From Kiritimatiellales bacterium (GTDB lineage Bacteria > Verrucomicrobiota > Kiritimatiellia > Kiritimatiellales > Pontiellaceae), in assembly GCA_015486775.1 (NCBI GenBank), contig WFRA01000117.1:1-7303 (forward strand): DNA of 7,303 nt, read 5' to 3'. Numbering within the stretch: position 1 is the first letter of the stretch; every line of letters starts with the position of its first letter. Positions 4,401 to 7,303 of the stretch are shown piece after piece. Made by a program: the position numbers and the translations under genes. A model generated the notes under the pieces. It did no database searches. It saw only the letters and a list, made by a program, of their open reading frames with translations, and was not told the origin of the DNA.

Positions 4401-7303
4401 CAACCTGCACTATCAGCAGTCCACCGTGGCCGGCGGCAGCATGGACAACGCGGCCGATATCGTTTTCACCCCGCTTGCCGCCGGTGAGCGGACCGCCCTT
4501 GCGCTGGCCACGGGGGCGGGCGCCATATCGGTTGTTGCCGCCGACCTGGACGGCGGAACGGGGCTGGATCTGGTCGTGGCGAATTATGACGACGACACCG
4601 TCAGCGTGCTGCTCAACAACGGCGACGGCACTTTTGCGGGTGCCGTGAACTATCCGGTGGGCGATGCCCCCCGCTCGGTCGCCGTCGGCGATATGGACGG
4701 CGACGGCCACCCGGATCTGGTGGTTGGAAACTTTAATGCGGACTCGGTCAGCATCCTTTCCGGACAGGGAGACGGAAGCTTTGCAAGCGCGGTGGATTAT
4801 CCTGTGACGGACGGCCCGATTGATCTGGTGCTCGAGGATGTTGATTCCGACGGGTTCAAGGATGTGGTGGTTGCCTCCTACAACGCTTCCCGGATGGCGG
4901 TCTTCCCCAACCAGGGGGATGGAACACTGGCAGCTAGTGCCTGGCAGTATGTCGCGAATAATCCCAGCGCGCTGGTCGGCGGCGATTTCGACGGGAATGG
5001 AATCCGGGACATTGCCCTGGCCAACAGCTCCCAGGACCAGATCCATGTCTACAGGGGATCCAGCCAAATCGATCTCTTGGAGGATCCGGCCGGTAGCGGC
5101 CTGCGCTTCGGGGCGGGCCGCGGAAACGTGCGCGACACCTCCGACTACGACTATTGGAGCTTCAGTGCGGACGCGGGCGACCAGGTGGTGCTGGCGATGC
5201 AGGTTCCCGGGAATCCGAATGCTTCCGGGTTGCAGTACTATCTGCTGGATCCCGCCGGGAACCGTGTTGGCGGAACCTACTACTCGGACTACTACGGTGG
5301 CCACGGGCAGTCGCCCCCGCTAACCGTTTCCGCCGCCGGCGTCTATACCGCCGTGGTGCGCTACAACTACCAATATTGGGGCGAATACCGCCTGCGGGTG
5401 TCGAAGGTGCCCGCCGGGCAGCAGTTCGAAACCGAAAACAACAACAATGTGGGCGAAGCCAATCCACTGGGCTTTACGCTGAATGGCAACCGGCTTGAAA
5501 ACACGATCAACGGCTATGTCGGTGTTGCCGATTTGAGCGGCGACTATTTCAGCCTCGGCAACCTGACCTCCGGCACCGTGGTGCGCGTCGACCGCCGCCA
5601 GCCGGCGAACAGCGGGCTCGAGCCGCTGGTCGAAATCCTCTTCGAGGACGGCAACCCCGTCTCGCTGGGTTCCAACCAGGTGCTCCAGCTTGATGGCAGC
5701 TCAACCGACTATGCCATCTCCAACCCGTTCACCAACTTCCCGACCACCGCGCTGACCTACGAGTTCTGGATGCGCACGGCCGACACCTCCAAGGCCGGAA
5801 CGCCGATATCCTACGCCTATTCGGGAAGCGACAACGAAGCCATGCTCTTCGACTACCGCAACCTCCAGCCGCACATCCACGGTTCCTCCTATTCCACGGG
5901 CGTCTCCGCCAACGATGGCCGCTGGCACCACATCGCCTGGACCTGGGACGGGGTCACGGGGACAAGCCTCCTCTACAAGGATGGGGAGCTGGTCCATTCC
6001 AACGGAAACTTCCGGACGGGCTACTCCCTCGGCGCAAATGGCGCCTTTGTGCTGGGGCAGGAGCAGGATATTGTGGGCGGGAACTTCGATTCCAGCCAGG
6101 CCTTCCTCGGCATCATGGACGAAGTGCGCGTCTGGAACACGGTGCGGAGTCAGGCCGAGATCCAGGCCAACCTCTACAACAGCCTGACCGGAAGCGAATC
6201 CGGGCTGGTTTCCTACTGGAACTTCGAGGGAACCCCGGCGGATCGGACATCCAACGGAAACGACCTGACGCTGAACGGCGGCGCACGCCTCTACGATTCG
6301 GATTTGCAGGGCGATCCCGCCGCGCAGCCGACCCATCTCGAATTCACCACCACCACAAACGGCATCTACCATGTCCGCATGGCGAATGCCTCCGGGGCGG
6401 GGGATCTGCTCGACCAGTACCAGATGGATGTTTCGCTCGAAGACCAGATTCCGCCGTTTGTTTCCGGAACGACCCTTCCAATGGATGGAACGGTTTCCGA
6501 GGCGGTGATCGACCGTTTCGACATCACCTTCTCCGAGGAGATGGGCTCGGCATCGGTGAGCAACAGCGCCAACTACGACCTGCGCTCCGCCGGGGCGGAT
6601 GGATTGCTCGACACCGCCGACGACGAAATCTACGGACTCGCCCCCTCCTACGATACGGGGCTGGTGGCTTCTTACGTGGTAACCGATGGTCCGTTGCAGC
6701 CGGGCGCGGTTCGGTTGACGGTTTCGACCGGCGTGCGCGATCGGATGGGCCGGGCCATGGCGGCGCCCTATGTCCAGGGCTTCACCAACGCGCTCCGCAG
6801 CGGGTTTGTCGGGGAAAGCCGGAACAACGGAAGCATCGCCCTGGCCACCACGCTCGGGAGTTCCGTTTCCGCGGATGCCGACGGCTCCTTTGCCCTTTCC
6901 GGGAATGTGTCGGTCGGGAACAATCCCCAGGCACTGGTCATGACCAACCTCAACGGCGATGCCTATCTGGATGTCGCAACGGCCAACTATGGCTCTGGCA
7001 CTGCCTCCATCTTGCTGGGCAATGGCGACGGCACCTTCCTTGCGGACACCAACCTGGAAGCCGGCAGCGGCCCCGTCGGCATCGAGGCTGGCACGTTCGA
7101 CGCCGATGCAAACATGGATCTGGCCGTGGTTAACCTCAATAGCGACAACGTGACGATCCTGCTTGGCGACGGCGCGGGCGGGTTCAGCAATGCGGCCAGC
7201 TACTATGCCGGCGACCGGCCTCGCGACCTCTCTGTTGCGGACATGAACGGCGACGGCATTGAAGACCTAGTGGTTTGCAACGAATATTCCGACAACGTCG
7301 GCG
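1378..7303 (+). CDS. Giant secreted Ig/PPC/FG-GAP/LamG multidomain protein (3' end outside window)
   Basis: The frame is open for 1975 codons with no stop or frameshift. A signal peptide (1-28) sends the product through the Sec pathway; there is no lipobox. The mature part is all beta-type extracellular modules: an N-terminal jelly-roll-like domain, three SbsA-type Ig domains, four PPC domains plus the head of a fifth, a seven-bladed FG-GAP propeller carrying a NIDO-like domain, a LamG domain, and a second propeller. The Ca2+-loop pattern D-x-D/N-G-D/N-G-x-x-D recurs in the blades. Only three cysteines were found in the mature part (811, 905, 1967). No protease, glycosidase or other catalytic signature was recognised. 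Such modules in PVC bacteria are typical of adhesins, glycan-binding surface proteins or non-catalytic parts of very large exoproteins; the exact role is unknown. Any anchor, sorting signal or enzyme domain would lie past 7303. No named gene is recognised. Confidence 0.95.
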   Translation, partial: MKMYAYRSVRLFVGAALFLALGESAFPATLYSSDFESGAGPEWSATNLNSDVIDPFTVFSGRFGNDSQILTASNLVVGADYSLFFDLYIIDSWDGGNDRFNVDVAGTNLFNESFHYNGTSQSYPYSPDVGPANYGFSGYNDSIYRNVEVAFQAVSNVQQIVFYGSGLESLDNESWGIDNVAIQDYAATTISGTSLPSGSSAAAIAWFTVTADRALMESSATNAANFDLRAAGVDGLFDTADDSVYTLVPSYGGGKSITFSIDGAVPLQYGSYRFQTSTNLLDSAGVAVDAFTQNFTLAETAAGRVEDLSNDSLAEADTLMPLVESPASGGFLTAHGSGSFSSASDDDYWKFEAEAGDVITAWVEVDRSDVQPYLYLYNAAGGQLTYANNWTWYSRIQNYTITAPGTYYLKVDPYNDRSPAPSYTLRLDVGRNRPLEAEANDTPAQANVLAWALDGSSLKAKSAGALVHSDDLFNLGFVNVGNAMSVNVRFPVESTLDAANLTASIEMGDGTVLYSTNLAVFAYDFTTNAVHYLRLHSDSGKDVLGQYVLDLTLLDSGAPQLASSTLPMAGTTNSAIIDRFSATFSEYMNLDTVTNPASFRLSSSGADGIWGNGDDEIYPLTPSYTENTLTATFGIEQGPLQPERDYRFEANTNLEDRVGNALSPVYQQAFRIEGIPNYTVENRNNNTAVFATPLGTSTNLAGGSFAQLQVAGVGDNPQDVALADFNGDLVPDLVSANYSADTISILYGNGDGTFSFATNLVAGDGPRAATVGNFNGDGYLDIAVANELSDSVSLFFGTASGQFQSTNSFPCGDAPFSIVSGDMDGDGNADLVVANKNEGGAVLFYGDGSGGFSLPPLVRYIETADSGSSFAEVGTAQGWRGDDSWWEVGGFPFAFPFYTNTYTNCYVDSNGNITFDHGSSATGGSVSSLKTRAVASPLWSDLRTDGDAANDVYVDTQGDHITIRWKGAYYSGGAPVNFSASLYSNGVIRLAYGAGNANGGFIGIGAGDNLHYQQSTVAGGSMDNAADIVFTPLAAGERTALALATGAGAISVVAADLDGGTGLDLVVANYDDDTVSVLLNNGDGTFAGAVNYPVGDAPRSVAVGDMDGDGHPDLVVGNFNADSVSILSGQGDGSFASAVDYPVTDGPIDLVLEDVDSDGFKDVVVASYNASRMAVFPNQGDGTLAASAWQYVANNPSALVGGDFDGNGIRDIALANSSQDQIHVYRGSSQIDLLEDPAGSGLRFGAGRGNVRDTSDYDYWSFSADAGDQVVLAMQVPGNPNASGLQYYLLDPAGNRVGGTYYSDYYGGHGQSPPLTVSAAGVYTAVVRYNYQYWGEYRLRVSKVPAGQQFETENNNNVGEANPLGFTLNGNRLENTINGYVGVADLSGDYFSLGNLTSGTVVRVDRRQPANSGLEPLVEILFEDGNPVSLGSNQVLQLDGSSTDYAISNPFTNFPTTALTYEFWMRTADTSKAGTPISYAYSGSDNEAMLFDYRNLQPHIHGSSYSTGVSANDGRWHHIAWTWDGVTGTSLLYKDGELVHSNGNFRTGYSLGANGAFVLGQEQDIVGGNFDSSQAFLGIMDEVRVWNTVRSQAEIQANLYNSLTGSESGLVSYWNFEGTPADRTSNGNDLTLNGGARLYDSDLQGDPAAQPTHLEFTTTTNGIYHVRMANASGAGDLLDQYQMDVSLEDQIPPFVSGTTLPMDGTVSEAVIDRFDITFSEEMGSASVSNSANYDLRSAGADGLLDTADDEIYGLAPSYDTGLVASYVVTDGPLQPGAVRLTVSTGVRDRMGRAMAAPYVQGFTNALRSGFVGESRNNGSIALATTLGSSVSADADGSFALSGNVSVGNNPQALVMTNLNGDAYLDVATANYGSGTASILLGNGDGTFLADTNLEAGSGPVGIEAGTFDADANMDLAVVNLNSDNVTILLGDGAGGFSNAASYYAGDRPRDLSVADMNGDGIEDLVVCNEYSDNVG
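1462..1932 (+). other. N-terminal jelly-roll-like domain (residues about 29-185)
   Basis: The domain opens with LYSSDFESGAGPEWS and contains FSGRFGNDSQ (59-68), SLFFDLYIIDSWDGG (82-96) and closes with SWGIDNVAIQDY (174-185). The combination of a DFE opening, RFGN, a FDLYIIDSWDG strand and a closing W-x-IDNV strand recalls lectin-like N-terminal domains I associate with secreted Verrucomicrobiota and Planctomycetota proteins; this is from memory and not searched. The fold suggests ligand or glycan binding, but no binding residue can be assigned. Confidence 0.5.
1936..2277 (+). repeat. SbsA-type Ig-like domain, copy 1 (residues 187-300)
   Basis: This is the first of three homologous Ig-like modules. 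Its hallmark is ANFDLRAAGVDGLFDTADD followed by Y-x-L-V-PSY (PSY at 249-251), matching copies at 557-673 and 1690-1804. It starts with SGTSLPSG in place of the LPM-x-GT of the other two copies and lacks their IDRF-x-x-TFSE strand in strict form (here AWFTVTADRALM), so it is the most diverged copy. It leads straight into an uninterrupted PPC domain. Confidence 0.7.
2290..2661 (+). repeat. PPC-like domain 1 (residues 305-428)
   Basis: This is a bacterial pre-peptidase C-terminal (PPC) type beta-sandwich. The head is VEDLSNDSLAEADTL (305-319); the body has DDDYWKFEAEAGD (345-357), a central YLYLYNAAGG (373-382) and the closing pair GTYYLKVDPY then YTLRLDV (423-428 region). It is uninterrupted and serves as the reference for PPC3. 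PPC domains in secreted proteins generally bind ligands or act as spacers. Confidence 0.8.
2668..3042 (+). repeat. PPC-like domain 2 (residues 431-555)
   Basis: The head reads EAEANDTPAQANVL (436-449), followed by SDDLFNLGFVNVG (469-481), SVNVRF, an IEMGDGTVLYSTN strand pair and the closing VHYLRLHSDSG and QYVLDLTLLD (546-555). It follows PPC1 directly, without a linker. It is the uninterrupted counterpart of PPC4, and the two halves of PPC4 align to it on either side of a LamG insert. Confidence 0.7.
3046..3396 (+). repeat. SbsA-type Ig-like domain, copy 2 (residues 557-673)
   Basis: The domain contains STLPMAGTTNSAIIDRF (564-580), TFSEYM and SSGADGIWGNGDDEIY (603-618), followed by PLTPSY. 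These landmarks lie 373 residues after copy 1 and 1134 residues before copy 3. It resembles copy 3 closely, with shared LPM-x-GT, IDRF, TFSE, GADG, DDEIY, PSY and GPLQP elements. Confidence 0.8.
3529..5073 (+). repeat. FG-GAP seven-bladed beta-propeller 1, interrupted after blade 3 (residues 718-1232)
   Basis: Seven blades start at residues 718, 767, 816, 1050, 1099, 1148 and 1197, so within each run every complete blade is exactly 49 residues. Each carries a Ca2+-loop pattern: DFNGDLVPD (724), NFNGDGYLD (773), DMDGDGNAD (822), DLDGGTGLD (1056), DMDGDGHPD (1105), DVDSDGFKD (1154), DFDGNGIRD (1203). The loop is followed by a hydrophobic strand, a polar turn, a second strand and a GDGTF-like turn. 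Most blades end in G-D-x-P or a variant. The count of 3 + 4 equals the usual closed propeller of the FG-GAP/VCBS family. Blade 4 has a weakened loop, with G1060 at the central Asp position. A separate domain sits between blades 3 and 4. Confidence 0.88.
3961..4485 (+). other. NIDO-like beta domain inserted in propeller 1 (residues about 862-1036)
   Basis: This stretch has no FG-GAP features and breaks the regular 49-residue blade spacing. It contains FPFAFPFYTNTYTNCYVD (891-908), SNGNITF, TRAVASPLWSDL (931-942), VYVDTQGDHITIRWKG (952-967), FSASLYSNGVIRLAYG (978-993) and GFIGIGAGD. The order F-x-FPFY / SNGNITF / ASPLWSDL / IRWKG / LYSNGVIRLAYG resembles the extracellular NIDO (nidogen-like) family, identified by eye only. 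Nothing catalytic is visible. The residues after it (1037-1049) appear to restore the outer strand of blade 3 before blade 4 begins. Confidence 0.6.
5074..5406 (+). repeat. PPC-like domain 3, body (residues 1233-1343); its head lies before the propeller at 680-695
   Basis: The segment LLEDPAGSG (1233-1241) through DYDYWSFSADAGD (1256-1267 region) aligns without gaps, at a constant offset of 911 residues, with LVESPASGG to DDDYWKFEAEAGD of PPC1. The closing strands are GVYTAVVRYNY and EYRLRVSK. The matching N-terminal head, VENRNNNTAVFATPLG at 680-695, sits before propeller 1, so this PPC is best read as split by the propeller. An alternative is that the body is complete and the NNN segment is only a linker. 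Confidence 0.65.
5416..6444 (+). repeat. PPC-like domain 4, split by LamG (residues 1347-1433 and 1642-1689)
   Basis: The first part, ETENNNNVGEANPLG (1351-1365) to GDYFSLGNLTSG and VVRVDRR, aligns with the front of PPC2. After the LamG domain, the frame resumes with LEFTTTTNGIYHVRM (1654-1668) and DQYQMDVSLED (1679-1689), which align with FDFTT-type, VHYLRL and GQYVLDLTLLD at the end of PPC2. Neither part alone would make a PPC fold; together they do. Confidence 0.7.
5677..6300 (+). other. LamG / concanavalin A-like domain (residues about 1434-1641)
   Basis: This is a typical bacterial Laminin G type 3 domain. It opens with VLQLDGSSTDYA (1435-1446), then LTYEFWMRT, the signature GRWHHIAWTWDG (1514-1525), LLYKDGELV, MDEVRVWNTVRS (1580-1591) and the closing GLVSYWNFEG (1609-1618), followed by SNGNDLTLNGGA. 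The family has a jelly-roll fold and often binds carbohydrate or other ligands through loops and Ca2+. It lies inside PPC4, between its second strand pair and its closing strands. Confidence 0.88.
6445..6789 (+). repeat. SbsA-type Ig-like domain, copy 3 (residues 1690-1804)
   Basis: The domain contains TTLPMDGTVSEAVIDRF (1698-1714), TFSEEM, RSAGADGLLDTADDEIY (1736-1752) and PSY at 1756-1758, with GPLQPG in the second half. It is a close relative of copy 2 at a shift of 1134 residues. Short nucleotide identity remains at the start of both copies (CTTCCAATGG followed by TGGAAC), which suggests a fairly recent duplication or constraint on that strand. Confidence 0.82.
6928..7303 (+). repeat. FG-GAP propeller 2, first three blades, cut by window edge (from residue 1851)
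   Basis: Blades start at residues 1851, 1900 and 1949, again 49 residues apart. Their loops are NLNGDAYLD (1857), TFDADANMD (1906, first Asp replaced by Thr) and DMNGDGIED (1955). It is preceded by ESRNNGSIALATTLG (1813-1827), the same PPC-head-like segment that precedes propeller 1. The window ends inside blade 3, so whether this propeller is also interrupted cannot be seen. Confidence 0.85.

Noticed and set aside
3541..5073. The repeated Asp/Gly-rich DNA as a tandem DNA repeat, CRISPR-like array or RTX region
   Set aside because: The repeats are degenerate at the nucleotide level and have a 147-base step equal to a 49-residue FG-GAP blade. There are no spacers, and the loops follow the FG-GAP pattern rather than the RTX nonapeptide GGxGxDxxx.
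3655..5304. A 549-codon open frame on the minus strand
   Set aside because: It lies wholly antisense to the propeller and PPC3 coding sequence. Repeated GGCGACGG-type Asp/Gly codons keep the opposite strand free of stops. The translation is low-complexity in V, G, R and I and shows no family motif.
5701..6372. A 223-codon minus-strand open frame
   Set aside because: It is antisense to the LamG domain, whose plus-strand signature (GRWHHIAWTWDG, MDEVRVWN, YWNFE) is unmistakable.

Overview
The window holds two divergent genes, both cut by its edges, separated by a 257-bp intergenic region. On the minus strand (1120 to 1) lies the first third of dnaE, the alpha subunit of DNA polymerase III. On the plus strand, from 1378 to the last base, one frame stays open without a stop for 1975 codons. 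It encodes the N-terminal part of a giant secreted multidomain protein. There are no RNA genes, mobile elements or CRISPR arrays.

The DNA is GC-rich by eye. Several features point to a Gram-negative bacterium of the PVC group, perhaps Verrucomicrobiota or Kiritimatiellota: a DnaE whose PHP metal-binding residues are all intact, and a surface protein built from SbsA-type Ig, PPC, FG-GAP and LamG modules behind a jelly-roll-like N-terminal domain. This placement is an inference from protein style, not from a marker search.

Layout of the large protein in residues: signal peptide 1-28; N-terminal domain about 29-185; Ig1 187-300; PPC1 305-428; PPC2 431-555; Ig2 557-673; head strand of PPC3 680-695; seven-bladed FG-GAP propeller 718-1232, with a NIDO-like domain (862-1036) between blades 3 and 4; body of PPC3 1233-1343; first part of PPC4 1347-1433; LamG domain 1434-1641; rest of PPC4 1642-1689; Ig3 1690-1804; head of a fifth PPC 1813-1827; second FG-GAP propeller from 1851, cut in its third blade.

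The most interesting result is the nesting. The protein reads as repeats of an Ig-PPC-PPC unit of about 373 residues. The first unit is plain. The second carries a whole propeller inside PPC3 and a LamG domain inside PPC4, and the propeller itself carries another domain between blades. The third unit begins the same way, with a propeller after the PPC head. Nothing suggests a functional link between dnaE and the large gene; they are simply divergent neighbours. No enzyme active site is recognisable in the visible part of the large protein, so an adhesive, glycan-binding or scaffold role at the cell surface is the most reasonable guess.
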